A stretch of DNA of 64,000 nt from Sphingomonas sanxanigenens DSM 19645 = NX02 (lineage in GTDB: Bacteria; Pseudomonadota; Alphaproteobacteria; Sphingomonadales; Sphingomonadaceae), in assembly GCF_000512205.2 (NCBI RefSeq), contig NZ_CP006644.1, positions 4,974,501-5,038,500 of the forward strand, written 5' to 3'. Position numbers and translations under genes: made by a program. Of the stretch, positions 21,172-30,637 are shown one piece after another. The notes under the pieces were generated by a model. That model was given only the letters and a program-made list of their open reading frames with translations. It was not told where the DNA came from and made no database searches. Numbering within the stretch: the stretch's first letter is position 1; the number at the start of each line of letters is the position of its first letter.

Positions 21172-21295
21172 CCCTCTCCCCTCCGGGGAGAGGGACAGCG
21201 GCGGCGAAGCGGCCGCAGGGAGAGGGGCGGTATCATCAGGCGAGGAGCAGGAGGACAGCCCCCTCTCCCCGACCCTCTCCCCGGAGGGGAGAGGG
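21172..21295. repeat. Intergenic element bounded by perfect 23-bp inverted repeats
   Basis: The left arm (21172-21194, starting CCCTCTCCCC) and the right arm (21273-21295) are exact reverse complements. Each arm is itself almost palindromic (CCCTCTCCCC...GGGGAGAGGG). The 78-bp centre is not conserved with either neighbour. It occupies nearly the whole gap between efp and the phosphatase gene. It looks like a miniature non-autonomous repeat and may also stop transcription. Confidence 0.75.
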
Positions 21296-21302
21296 AGAAG
21301 GC

Positions 21303-21866
21303 TCAGTCAGCCCGCTTGACGTAGGTCTGCTCGTAGACGTCCACGACGATGCGGGTGCCGGCCGAGATGTGCGGCGGCACCATCACGCGCACGCCATTGT
21401 CGAGCACGGCGGGCTTGTAGCTGGATGAAGCGGTCTGGCCCTTCACGACGGCGTCGGCCTCGACGATCGTCGCTTCGATCTGGTCGGGGAGCTGAACACT
21501 GATCGGGCGCTCGTCGTAAAGCTCCATCACCACGTCCATGCCGTCCTGCAGGAAGGCCGCGGCATCGCCCAGGATGCCCTTGTCGAGCGTGACCTGGTCG
21601 TAATTGTCCTTGTCCATGAAGGTCAGCATGTCGCCATCAGCGAACAGGAACTGGAAATCCTTGGTGTCGAGGCGCACGCGCTCCACCGTCTCGGCCGAAC
21701 GGAAGCGGACATTGTTCTTGCGTCCGTCGATCAGGTTCTTCAGCTCCACCTGCATGTAGGCGCCGCCCTTGCCGGGCTGGGTGTGCTGGATCTTCACGGC
21801 GCGCCAAAGCCCGCCCTCATATTCGATGATGTTGCCGGGACGAATGTCCACGCCGCTGATCTTCAT
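21303..21866 (-). CDS. efp: Elongation factor P
   Basis: This factor rescues ribosomes stalled on polyproline. The 187-residue protein has the usual three beta-barrel domains: KOW-like N-domain, central OB domain and C-terminal ETxGxRVMVP-like [20 protein letters not shown]. The loop that carries the modified residue reads [11 protein letters not shown] with Lys33. An epmA/epmB-type lysylation pathway was not seen nearby. Confidence 0.97.
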   Translation of the reverse strand: MKISGVDIRPGNIIEYEGGLWRAVKIQHTQPGKGGAYMQVELKNLIDGRKNNVRFRSAETVERVRLDTKDFQFLFADGDMLTFMDKDNYDQVTLDKGILGDAAAFLQDGMDVVMELYDERPISVQLPDQIEATIVEADAVVKGQTASSSYKPAVLDNGVRVMVPPHISAGTRIVVDVYEQTYVKRAD

Positions 21867-22071
21867 GTTCGTCTCACGATGTTGAAAAGAGCCGGGTGCG
21901 GCCTTTACTCTTCGGCGCCGTCAACGGCAAGCATGGTGACCGCGGGGGAAAATTGCGGCCGGGACCGTCATTCGGTCGCTTCTGTCCAATCGCCCGCAAT
22001 CCGAATCACGTATTGCAGCCGCAACGAGGGCCGCCCGTCGAGGCGGCGATCAGGGATCATCGGAGCGCAAG

Positions 22072-22296
22072 ATGTCGGAGTGTGAGAAGGGGCGCGAGTC
22101 GCGTCCGGCGGATAAGTCGGTTCGGAATTCGGTGCCGGTGCGCCGGCCGCCGCCGGCGGCGGGACTGTTCGGAAAGCTTTGCCCGGCCGAGCCGGCCCCG
22201 CGCCGCGACTGCCGCGCGCTACCCACCACCGCCGAATTCCAGGCGCGCTTCGTGGCCGCCGCCATCCGCAACCCCGCCCCGCGGCAGCAGGCCTGA
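22072..22296 (+). CDS. Small basic hypothetical protein
   Basis: This 74-residue frame has GGAG six bases before the ATG and the high third-position GC of its neighbours. The product is Arg/Pro/Ala-rich with three Cys (positions 4, 37 and 47) and no recognised domain. It lies in the otherwise empty stretch 21867-22313 between the divergent efp promoter side and thiE, converging with thiE. It could be a genuine small gene or a chance frame in GC-rich DNA. The rest of 21867-22071 shows no other gene. Confidence 0.4.
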   Translation: MSECEKGRESRPADKSVRNSVPVRRPPPAAGLFGKLCPAEPAPRRDCRALPTTAEFQARFVAAAIRNPAPRQQA

Positions 22297-22313
22297 TCGT
22301 CAGACGGCGTGGC

Positions 22314-23033
22314 TCAGCCCAGCACCGCCGCGAACGCCTTCATTGCCGCCGCCTCGCCTTCGGGCGCTTGCCACACCGCGCCGCTCACCGCGAGGAAATC
22401 GGCGCCGGCGGCGATCAGTGGGGGCGCATTGGCAGGTGTGATGCCGCCGATCGCGACGCACGGCAGCTCGAACAGGGTCGTCCACCAGCTCAGGATCGAC
22501 GGTTCGGGCCGGTGGCGCGTCTGCTTGGTCGTGGTCGGAAAGAAGGCGCCGAACGCGACATAATCGGCCCCCGCCTCGCCGGCCGCCATCGCGAGATGCC
22601 GGCTGTCATGGCAGGTCACGCCGATCTGCGCGTCGGGCCCGAGCATCTGGCGCGCCTCGCGCGGATCGCCATCCTCCTGGCCCAGATGCACGCCGTCCGC
22701 ACCCAGCCGCTTCGCCAGCGCGGCACTGTCGTTGACGATGAACGCCACCTCGCGCGCGGCGCAGATCTTCTGCAGCGGCTCGGCCAGCCGCGCGGCCTGA
22801 TGCTGGTCGACGCCCTTCACCCGAAACTGGAACGCGGCGACCGGCGCCGCATCGAGCGCGCGCGAAAGCCGGTCGGCGAAATCGCCCGACACGTCGGCCG
22901 GCGAGACCAGATAGAGCTGGCAGGGCGGCCGCCGGTCGTCGCGCTCGAAGCGATCGGCAAAACCGGGGTCCAGCCTCAGTTCGTCCGCGATCGCCGGCAG
23001 GTCACCCTCGCCCGCATCGGTTCCGTTCTGCAT
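22314..23033 (-). CDS. thiE: Thiamine phosphate synthase
   Basis: This enzyme joins the thiazole and pyrimidine moieties of thiamine. The 239-residue TIM-barrel protein shows QFRVKGVDQ near residue 69, FIVNDSAALAKRLGADGVHLGQED near residue 97-120, GVTCHD and the C-terminal phosphate-binding IGGITPANAPPLIAAGADFLAV. The first 35 residues precede the usual core and may be an extended N-terminus or a slightly upstream start. No other thi gene and no TPP riboswitch was recognised nearby. Confidence 0.9.
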   Translation of the reverse strand: MQNGTDAGEGDLPAIADELRLDPGFADRFERDDRRPPCQLYLVSPADVSGDFADRLSRALDAAPVAAFQFRVKGVDQHQAARLAEPLQKICAAREVAFIVNDSAALAKRLGADGVHLGQEDGDPREARQMLGPDAQIGVTCHDSRHLAMAAGEAGADYVAFGAFFPTTTKQTRHRPEPSILSWWTTLFELPCVAIGGITPANAPPLIAAGADFLAVSGAVWQAPEGEAAAMKAFAAVLG

Positions 23034-23134
23034 GCCACACTCCCTTGCACTGATCCGCGCCCCTTCCCCCGCCGCGCTCCGGCGGTCAAGTCGGCAGCAT
23101 TTGCCCGCGCATGCCGGCGCGCTAGACAGCGGCG

Positions 23135-23464
23135 ATGGCCTATCTCTACCTGTTGATCGCGATCGTCGCCGAGGTGACGGCGACCTCCTTCCTCAAGCAG
23201 TCGGCCGGCTTCACCCGCCCGCTGGCGACGGCGGTGACGATCGCCGGCTACGGCATCGCCTTCTATTGCCTGTCGCTCACCCTGCGCGACGTGCCGACGG
23301 GCATCGCCTACGCGATCTGGTCGGGCATCGGCATCGTACTGGTCGCGGCGGTGGCGTGGATCGCCCAGGGCCAGAAGCTCGACGCACCGGCAATGATCGG
23401 CATGGCGCTGATCATCGCCGGCGTCGTCGTGATGAATCTGTTCTCGAAGACAGCCGCGCACTGA
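23135..23464 (+). CDS. SMR family multidrug/guanidinium-type efflux protein
   Basis: This 109-residue protein has four transmembrane helices and the SMR hallmarks: the substrate/proton Glu at residue 13 (IAIVAEVTAT), then GYGIAFYCLSLTLRDVPTGIAYAIWSGIGIV in helices 2-3. The WSGIGIV and AYAIW segments fit the EmrE/QacE side of the family rather than SugE/Gdx, but substrate cannot be assigned. It functions as a dual-topology dimer in the inner membrane. It is a single gene with no partner. Confidence 0.9.
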   Translation: MAYLYLLIAIVAEVTATSFLKQSAGFTRPLATAVTIAGYGIAFYCLSLTLRDVPTGIAYAIWSGIGIVLVAAVAWIAQGQKLDAPAMIGMALIIAGVVVMNLFSKTAAH

Positions 23465-23482
23465 CCGCCGGCGGCGCACACA

Positions 23483-23746
23483 TCACTGCGCCATGATCTC
23501 CGCCTGCGCGACACCGATCCGTTCCAGGGCATGGCTCATCGGTGCGAGCGACGCCGCGAGCTTCATCATGACTTCCGGCTTCGGCGATTTGCGAATTTAC
23601 GCCGCGGATTTGCGCAGCCGCCGGCCGAAGGCCGTGGACAATGTGAAGGTTTCGCGCTGCACGCCGGCGGCGGCGATCGCCTTGGCGAGCAGCGCTTTGG
23701 ACTGGGCCAGCTTGCTTCTGAGTTCGACCACCGTCGGGCGCACCAT
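23483..23746 (-). pseudogene. Small protein gene interrupted by an in-frame TAA (49 + 37 residues)
   Basis: From an ATG at 23746 a frame encodes 49 residues beginning MVRPTVVELRSKLAQSK and stops at TAA (23599-23597). The same frame then continues with protein-like sequence (37 codons, ending ALERIGVAQAEIMAQ) to TGA at 23485-23483. Both parts are Ala/Leu/Lys-rich, helix-forming and share the codon bias of the genome. Either a once single gene of 87 codons has gained a nonsense codon, or only the first 49 residues are expressed. An internal ATG pair at residues 60-61 could start the second part. It fills the gap between the SMR gene and the aldolase, and no homologue is recognised. Confidence 0.4.
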
Positions 23747-23837
23747 CGTCGACGCAGCCCCAAGGGTCGTTCTGGCCGATCATCCGGCCGCAGTCGAGCG
23801 GAGAGCGGCGCCGAAGCACCGCTCCCCCAAGCCGGAC

Positions 23838-24746
23838 TTATTCCTCGCCCTTGTAGATGCGGACGAGCTTGTCGAGCATCGCCAGCGCTTCGCCGCGCTC
23901 GCGCTGGAAGGTGTTGCGGCCGATGATCGAGCCGTTGCCGCCACCGTCACGGATGTCGATCGCATCTTGATAGACCGCGTCGGCGCCCTTGGCGGCGCCG
24001 CCCGAGAAGACCACGATGCGACGGCCGGCGAAGCAGCTCTGTACGACGTGCGCGACGCGCTTCGCCTGGGTGGAGCCGTCGAAGCCCTCATAGGCCTTCT
24101 TGGCGTCCTTCTGCTCGATATGGTCGGTCGGCAGCTTCACCTTGATGATGTGCGCGCCGAGCAGCGCCGCCATGTGCGCCGCATAGGCACCGACATCGAG
24201 CGCCAGTTCGCCGCTCTTGGGCAGCACGCCGCCGCGCGGGTAGGACCAGATCACGGTGGCGATGCCGACCGACTTGGCCTCCGCCGACATTTCCCGGATC
24301 TCTTCCATCATGTCGAACACGTCGTCCGCACCCGGATAGATGGTGAAGCCGATCGCCGAACAGCCGAGGCGCAGCGCGTCTTCGACGCCGCCGGTCACCG
24401 CCTGGTTGATGCCGGTCGCCCAGCTGTTGGAGCTGTTGACCTTGAGGATGGTCGGGATCTGGCCGGCGAAGGTCGCGGCGCCTGCTTCCAGCATGCCGAG
24501 CGGCGCGGCATAGGCCGACAGGCCGGCGTCGATCGCGAGCTGGAAATGATAATGGGGATCATAGGCCGGCGCATTCACGGAGAAGCTGCGCGCCGGGCCA
24601 TGCTCGAAGCCCTGATCGACGGGGAGGATGATCAGCTTGCCGGTGCCACCCAGACGCCCCTGCATCAGGATGCGGGCGAGATTCGCCTTCACGCCGGGAT
24701 TGTCGGACTCGTAGTTCGCGAGAATGGCCTTAACCGTCGGCGTCAT
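23838..24746 (-). CDS. fbaB: Class I fructose-bisphosphate aldolase (DhnA/FbaB type)
   Basis: This enzyme cleaves or condenses fructose-1,6-bisphosphate through a Schiff-base lysine. The 302-residue barrel protein has LPVDQGFEHGP near residue 43, the lysine-bearing strand IIKVKLPTDHI near residue 200 and the phosphate-binding VVFSGGAAKGAD with GGNGSIIGRNTFQR at the C-terminus. This is the archaeal/bacterial class I type and needs no metal. AGGGGA precedes the ATG. It is transcribed alone. Confidence 0.92.
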   Translation of the reverse strand: MTPTVKAILANYESDNPGVKANLARILMQGRLGGTGKLIILPVDQGFEHGPARSFSVNAPAYDPHYHFQLAIDAGLSAYAAPLGMLEAGAATFAGQIPTILKVNSSNSWATGINQAVTGGVEDALRLGCSAIGFTIYPGADDVFDMMEEIREMSAEAKSVGIATVIWSYPRGGVLPKSGELALDVGAYAAHMAALLGAHIIKVKLPTDHIEQKDAKKAYEGFDGSTQAKRVAHVVQSCFAGRRIVVFSGGAAKGADAVYQDAIDIRDGGGNGSIIGRNTFQRERGEALAMLDKLVRIYKGEE

Positions 24747-24972
24747 CGGAATCCCCTGTGTTGCTTGTGTCTGCGATGGGCCTGATAGCCACGCGATTGC
24801 TGCGTCGCAACAGGAGCGATTGCTGCGCTTTCCTGCCCTTTCCCTTCAGCGGAGCGGGCGGAGGCCGGGAATGACGGCAGGGTTCGATCCCTCCGGCGGC
24901 TCCAAGTTCCGGCCTTGCCGGAGGCTCGCTGCGCTCGCCCCAACCCCATCCCTCCCATGAAGAGGTCTGAAG

Positions 24973-27264
24973 CTACAACAGCTTGTCCAGCGTGATCGGC
25001 AAGTCCCTGATCCGCTTCCCCGTCGCGTTGAAGATCGCGTTGGCGATCGCGGCGGCGGTTCCGGTAATGCCGATCTCACCGATGCCGCGAGCGCCCAATG
25101 GCGTGTGCGGATCGGGTATGTCGGTCCAGATCACGTCGATCTCGGGAACGTCGAGGTGCACCGGCACATGATATTCGGCGAGGCTGGCGTTCATGATCCG
25201 GCCACTGCGCTCGTCGAACTCCGTCGCCTCGGTAAGGGCGAGACCGATCCCCATGATGATGCCGCCGCGGAACTGGCTGGTCGCGGTCTTGGGATTGAGG
25301 ATGCGTCCGCAATCGAAGGAGCCCAGGAAACGCCGCACCCGCACCTCGCCGGTGATTGCGTTCACCCCCACCTCGGCGAATTGGGCGGCGGTGGAGTGCA
25401 TCGAATATTTCATCAGCTCCAAAGGCATCGGCGCGCTCTCCTCCGCCTCGACGGAGGCGCGCTGCGCGCGCGCGAGGATCGAGGTGTAGGTTTCGAACCG
25501 CGTCGCATCCGTCGCATGGGCGAGCCCGCCATCGCGCGCGACCACCTCATCAGGCTTGAGGCCGGCGAGCGGGCTGTCGTTGCCGGCGAGCTTGAGCAGT
25601 TCGGCGATCACCGCTTCCGCCGATGCGATCACCGCAGCCAAGGTCGCGGCGGTCTGCGAGGAGCCGCCCGCCATCGCACCGGCGGGCAGGCTGCTCTCGC
25701 CATATTCGAAGGTGACGTCCTCCAGCGCGAGACCGAGCCGGTCGGCGACATGCTGCACCTGCACGGTCGCCGTGCCCATGCCCATCTCGTGCGCGGCGGT
25801 GGAGACGGTCGCGGTGCCGTCCGCATCCAGCCGCAGCCGCGCGGCGTTGCCCGGCATCCGGTAATAGGGGTAGGTGCCAGTGGCGACGCCCATGCCGATC
25901 AGCCATTCGCCCTCGCGCCGGCTGCCCGGCACCGGATTGCGCTTGTCCCAGCCGAAGCGGGCGGCGCCATCGGCATAGGCTTTCAACAGATGGCGCGCCG
26001 AAAAGGCATTGCCGCTCGTCGGATCCTTTTCCGGCTCGATCCGGCGGCGCAGCTCGATCGGATCGATGCCGAGGTCGAACGCCAGCTCGTCCAGCGCGGA
26101 TTCGAGCGCGAAGGTGCCGACAGATTCTCCCGGCGCGCGCATGAAGGTGTTGGCGAGCATGTCGAGCTCGGTGATCTTCTGCTCCAGCCGGAAATTCTCC
26201 GCGGCATAGAGATGCCGTGCCGGAAAGGTAAATTGCTCCGGACAATCGTTGTTCGCGCTCATCGCAGCCACGCCGCTGTGGATCAGCGCCGACAATGTGC
26301 CATCCGCGCTGGCGCCGAGCGCGACGCGCTGTTCGGTCAAGGTGCGGCCGCCGACCAGCCGGTAGACGCTCTCGCGGCTGAGCATGAGCTTGACCGGCCT
26401 GCCCGCCAGCTTCGACGCCGCCGCGGCGAGGATCTGGTGCGACCATAGCCCCTTGCCGCCGAACCCGCCGCCGACGAAGGGCGAGCTGACGCGTACCTGC
26501 TCCGGCTGCAGCCCGAAGATGTCCGCGACGTTGGCGGCGGTGCCGCCGATCATCTGCGTGGCATCGTGCAGGATCAGCGTCTCACCCTCCCACCGCACCG
26601 TCGCGGCGTGGAGTTCGATCGCGTTATGGTTGTGGCGCGGGGTGCGATAGACCTGATCGACCCTGAACGCCGCCGCCGCATGTGCGGCCTCGGCATCGCC
26701 GATCTCCATCAGCGGCGCCTCGCCAAGGATGGAGCCGGGATGCTTCGCCTGCGCTTTGGCGGCGCCGAAGGCGGTGGTCGCCGGTTCTGCCTCGTAGGTC
26801 ACGGTCACGAGGCTGGCGGCATGATCCGCCTGCTCCTGCGTTTCGGCGAGCACCACCGCTACCGCTTCGCCGTTCCAGTGGATCGCGGCGTCCTGCATGA
26901 CGGGCAGGTTGCTGCCCGAGACGCCGTTGCCGTCCATGAATGCCTTCGGCCGGTTGAGCCTTGGCGCGTTCCTGTAGGTCATCACCAGCGCAACACCCGG
27001 CGCGGCCTCGGCCGCAGCGGTCTCCAGCGTGGCGATACGGCCGCGGGCGATGCTCGAATGGACGATTGCGGCGTGGAGCAGCCCCTCCATCGCCACCTCG
27101 GCGGCGAAGCGCGCCTGGCCCTGCACCTTGAGATTGCCGTCGATCCGCGAGACCGGCGTGCCGACATGTCCGTGCCGCGCGCGCAGCGGCGCGTGCGTGG
27201 CGCCGGGCAGCAGGGTATCGGGCACGTAGCGCAGCGCGGTCTTCATGATGTCCATCAGCGTCAT
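24973..27264 (-). CDS. Xanthine dehydrogenase family molybdopterin-binding subunit (PaoC-like)
   Basis: This large subunit of a molybdenum hydroxylase is 763 residues. It contains GGGFGGKGLWSHQILAAAASKLAGRPVKLMLSR around residue 265 (cofactor binding), the dioxo-Mo region GAMAGGSSQTAATLAAV and, near the C-terminus, LGARGIGEIGITG with the catalytic Glu. The best relatives are aldehyde or isoquinoline dehydrogenase-type enzymes rather than xanthine dehydrogenase. The substrate is unknown. The start overlaps the FAD-subunit stop by four bases. No Tat signal is visible in this operon and no XdhC-type chaperone lies nearby. Confidence 0.88.
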   Translation of the reverse strand: MTLMDIMKTALRYVPDTLLPGATHAPLRARHGHVGTPVSRIDGNLKVQGQARFAAEVAMEGLLHAAIVHSSIARGRIATLETAAAEAAPGVALVMTYRNAPRLNRPKAFMDGNGVSGSNLPVMQDAAIHWNGEAVAVVLAETQEQADHAASLVTVTYEAEPATTAFGAAKAQAKHPGSILGEAPLMEIGDAEAAHAAAAFRVDQVYRTPRHNHNAIELHAATVRWEGETLILHDATQMIGGTAANVADIFGLQPEQVRVSSPFVGGGFGGKGLWSHQILAAAASKLAGRPVKLMLSRESVYRLVGGRTLTEQRVALGASADGTLSALIHSGVAAMSANNDCPEQFTFPARHLYAAENFRLEQKITELDMLANTFMRAPGESVGTFALESALDELAFDLGIDPIELRRRIEPEKDPTSGNAFSARHLLKAYADGAARFGWDKRNPVPGSRREGEWLIGMGVATGTYPYYRMPGNAARLRLDADGTATVSTAAHEMGMGTATVQVQHVADRLGLALEDVTFEYGESSLPAGAMAGGSSQTAATLAAVIASAEAVIAELLKLAGNDSPLAGLKPDEVVARDGGLAHATDATRFETYTSILARAQRASVEAEESAPMPLELMKYSMHSTAAQFAEVGVNAITGEVRVRRFLGSFDCGRILNPKTATSQFRGGIIMGIGLALTEATEFDERSGRIMNASLAEYHVPVHLDVPEIDVIWTDIPDPHTPLGARGIGEIGITGTAAAIANAIFNATGKRIRDLPITLDKLL

Positions 27265-28243
27265 GCCGCGTCTCCTGCAAGGCCCGCCAGCACGGCACTG
27301 ATCGTCCGCCGCGCGAGTTCGATCTTGAAGCCGTTATGGGCCAGCGGCACCGCCTGGCCGAGTTCCGCCTCGGCGGCCGCCTCGAACAGCGCCGGCGTCG
27401 CCTTCTCACCGCGCAGGCGCGCCTCCGCTGCGGCGGCGCGCCACGGCTTGTGCGCGACGCCGCCCAGCGCCAGCCGCACGTCGCGGATCGTGTCGTCGGC
27501 ATCGAGATCGAGCGCGGCGGCCACCGAGACGAGCGCGAAGGCATAGCTCGCCCGGTCGCGCACCTTGCGATAGGCAGAGCGCGTCGCGAAGGGCAGCGAC
27601 GGCACCTCGACGGCGATGATCAACTCTCCCGGCCGCAATGCGGTTTCCTGCCCCGGCGTGTCGCCGGGAAGGCGGTGGAAATCATCGAACGGCAGGCTGC
27701 GGGCACCGTCGGGCCCGTCGAGATGCACCGTTGCGCCGAGGGCGGCGAGCGCCACGCACATGTCCGACGGATGCGTCGCGACGCAGGCCGACGACGCGCC
27801 GAGGATCGCGTTGACGCGGTTGAAGCCCGCGATTGCGTCGCAGCCGGCGCCGGCCGCCCGCTTGTTGCAGGCGGCGGCATCGTCATAGAAATAGAGGCAA
27901 CGGGTGCGCTGGAGGATGTTGCCGCCCACCGTCGCCATGTTGCGGATCTGCGCGGAGGCGCCGGCGAGGATCGCACGGGCAAGCAGGGGGTAGCGCGTGC
28001 GCACGCGATGATCGCCGGCGACGGCGCTGTTCTTCGCCGCCGCACCGATCAGCAGCCCGCCATCGGCGGTGTCGGCAATATCGGCGGAAAGGCCGGTGAC
28101 GTCGACCAGCCGGTCCGGAGCCTCGATTCCCTCGCGCATCAGATCGACGAGATTGGTGCCGCCGCCGAGATATTTGGCGCCGGCGATCGCACCCTGGCGG
28201 ATGGCGGCCGTGGTGTCGGCGGCGCGGTCGTAACTGAAGGGTG

Positions 28244-28247
<4 letters not shown>
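27261..28247 (-). CDS. FAD-binding subunit of molybdenum hydroxylase with extra Fe-S motif (PaoB-like)
   Basis: This 328-residue medium subunit has the FAD-binding AKYLGGGTNLVDLM near residue 24 and MATVGGNILQRTRCLYFYDD near residue 105. After that a Cys-rich insert (CLYFYDDAAACNKRAAGAGC) matches the extra 4Fe-4S site described for E. coli PaoB. That points to the periplasmic aldehyde oxidoreductase branch, although no export signal is seen here. It overlaps both neighbouring genes by four bases. Confidence 0.88.
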
Positions 28248-28762
<515 letters not shown>

Positions 28763-28955
28763 GAATTCGCCTCCGCCGTGACGGACGCCTGCCGAAGGCG
28801 CCGCAGATGGAAACACCGTGCGATCGAATTGGGTCCCCAAGTGCCGCGCATGGTCCGTCGATATGCTGTATGACAGATTTGCAGGAATCCTCGCGAAATC
28901 GGCCAAAGACCGCGCGATTTTCTTGAACTTGCCAGACAGATTATCTAGCCTCCGC

Positions 28956-28967
28956 GTTAGCGCTACC
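28956..28967. promoter_or_regulatory. LacI-family-like operator palindrome
   Basis: GTTAGCGCTACC contains the perfect 8-bp palindrome TAGCGCTA, the type of site bound by LacI/GalR regulators. It lies about 80 bases before the oxidoreductase start and 190 before the divergent molybdenum-enzyme operon. A half-match (GTTAGCGCTCGC) occurs at 39968-39979 before the second beta-helix gene. No LacI-type regulator is encoded in the window. Confidence 0.35.
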
Positions 28968-29043
28968 GCCGTACCGGTCGCGACGATCAAGGATGCCGCA
29001 ACGGCACTGGCGGACACGCGGATCCTATAGGGGAGGAAGACGG

Positions 29044-30153
29044 ATGGATTTCGATCGACGCGACATCCTGTTGTCGGCCGCGGCGGCTTTGGTCGCCGGG
29101 TCGAGCGGCGCGGCACGGGCGGCCACCGGGCGGCCGTTCGGCTACGCGATCGTCGGCCTCGGCCAATACGGCCTCAAGACGATCATCCCGCAATTCGCGA
29201 ACTGCGCGCACAGCCGGCTGGCGGCGGTGGTCAGCGGCGATCCCGCGAAGGCCGCGCGCGTCGCGGCCGAACATGGCCTGCCCGCGAGCGCAATCTATTC
29301 CTACGAGACGTTCGACACCATCCGGAACAACCCGGACGTCGACATCGTCTATGTCTGCCTGCCCAATTCGATGCATGCCGAATACACGATCCGCGCCGCG
29401 CGCGCGGGCAAGCATGTGATGTGCGAGAAGCCGATGGCGATTTCGGTCGCCGAGTGCGAGGCGATGATCGCGGCATGCAAGACGGCGAAGCGCAAGCTGA
29501 TGATCGGCTATCGCTGCCATTTCGAGGCCACCAATCTGGAAGCGATTCGGCTGGCTTCGAGCGGCGCGATCGGCAAGCTGCGCTACGTTCGATCCGAACA
29601 TGGCTTCGTGATGCGCGATCCGTCGCTCTGGCGGCTGAAGCGGGCGCTTTCCGGTGGGGGGTCGCTGATGGATATCGGCATCTATGCGCTGCAGGCCTCG
29701 CGCTACCTGACCGGCGAGGAGCCGGTCGCCGTGTATGCGCGGGAATCGACGGATCGCAGCGATCCGCGCTTCACCGAGGTGGAGGACATGATCGACTTCA
29801 CGCTGGAATTCCCATCCGGCGTGATGGCCGGCTGCTATTCGATGTACAGCGCCAACCAGAACCGCGTGCTGGTGATGGGCGACAAGGGCCGCGTCGAGCT
29901 GGAACCGGCGACCCGCTACGCAGGCAACCGGATGTGGACCGGGCGCGACGGGCGCGAGCAGGAAGTGACGCCGCCTGCCACCCCGCACAAGACCCAGTTC
30001 GCCGGGCAGCTCGACCATCTCGTGCAATGCGTGAGGACCGGCAACGAGCCGATCGTGTCGGGCGAGGAAGGGCTACGCGACATGCGGATCATCGAGGCGA
30101 TCTATCGATCCGCGCGCGAAGGGCGGCGGATCCAGCTGGGCGCCAAGGCATGA
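29044..30153 (+). CDS. Gfo/Idh/MocA family oxidoreductase, Tat-exported, glucose-fructose-oxidoreductase-like
   Basis: This 369-residue protein starts at an ATG with GGGGAGG upstream and has a twin-arginine leader (MDFDRRDILLSAAAALVA). The mature part opens with the Rossmann motif YAIVGLGQYG and has VCLPNSMHAEYTIRAARAGK, the catalytic-region MCEKPMAISVAEC and KLMIGYRCH, then GGGSLMDIGIY. These segments closely follow Zymomonas mobilis GFOR, which is also periplasmic and keeps NADP bound. Related Caulobacter enzymes oxidise aldoses to aldonolactones. A periplasmic sugar oxidation step is therefore likely. The preferred donor and acceptor sugars are not readable. It is coupled to the cupin gene by ATGA. 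Confidence 0.88.
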   Translation: MDFDRRDILLSAAAALVAGSSGAARAATGRPFGYAIVGLGQYGLKTIIPQFANCAHSRLAAVVSGDPAKAARVAAEHGLPASAIYSYETFDTIRNNPDVDIVYVCLPNSMHAEYTIRAARAGKHVMCEKPMAISVAECEAMIAACKTAKRKLMIGYRCHFEATNLEAIRLASSGAIGKLRYVRSEHGFVMRDPSLWRLKRALSGGGSLMDIGIYALQASRYLTGEEPVAVYARESTDRSDPRFTEVEDMIDFTLEFPSGVMAGCYSMYSANQNRVLVMGDKGRVELEPATRYAGNRMWTGRDGREQEVTPPATPHKTQFAGQLDHLVQCVRTGNEPIVSGEEGLRDMRIIEAIYRSAREGRRIQLGAKA

Positions 30154-30617
30154 TCGCGCGCGTCGCCGCCGCGGCGCTGCTGGCGCTTGCCCTCCCGGCC
30201 GCCGCGCAGGCACCGGCCGGTTTCGCCCCATCTGCCGAGGTCCGCGAGAAGGTGGCGGCGATGGCGCAGGCGATGAAGCCCGATCAGGGGTTCATCGCCC
30301 AGCCCCTGGTCGGTGACGGCAAGACCGTCGCCGCGCTGGAATATTGGCGCAAGCCCGGGCGGCCGGCGGTGCATCCCGACGAAGCCGAATATGCGATCGT
30401 CGTCGAGGGCGCGGGCACGCTGATCATGGGCGGCACGCTGGTCGATCCCGTGGTGCGGCGGCCGGGGCTGACCGAGGGCAGCCGGATCGAGGGCGGCACG
30501 ACCCACAGGCTTGCCCCTGGCGACGTCATGCTGATCCCGGCGGGCGCGCCGCACTGGTTCGGAATCGAGGACACCCACCTGGTGCTGCTGGGAATCAAGC
30601 TGCCGAAGGGTCCCTGA
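30150..30617 (+). CDS. Exported cupin-domain protein
   Basis: This 155-residue protein has a signal peptide (MIARVAAAALLALALPAAAQA) and a single cupin barrel with motif 1 HPDEAEYAIVVEGAGTL and motif 2 HRLAPGDVMLIPAGAPHWFG. The His residues could hold one metal ion. Its ATG overlaps the oxidoreductase stop (ATGA), so the two are co-translated and probably act together in the periplasm, for example on a sugar or acid intermediate. The reaction is unknown. Confidence 0.82.
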   Translation: MIARVAAAALLALALPAAAQAPAGFAPSAEVREKVAAMAQAMKPDQGFIAQPLVGDGKTVAALEYWRKPGRPAVHPDEAEYAIVVEGAGTLIMGGTLVDPVVRRPGLTEGSRIEGGTTHRLAPGDVMLIPAGAPHWFGIEDTHLVLLGIKLPKGP

Positions 30618-30637
30618 CCGCGCGGCGCGTCACGGGT

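Noticed and set aside
28763-29116. In-frame upstream extension of the first [2Fe-2S] subunit as a possible Tat leader
   Set aside because: Contains no twin-arginine motif followed by a hydrophobic stretch at the right place, overlaps the divergent gene start, and a GGAGG directly before 28762 marks the real start.
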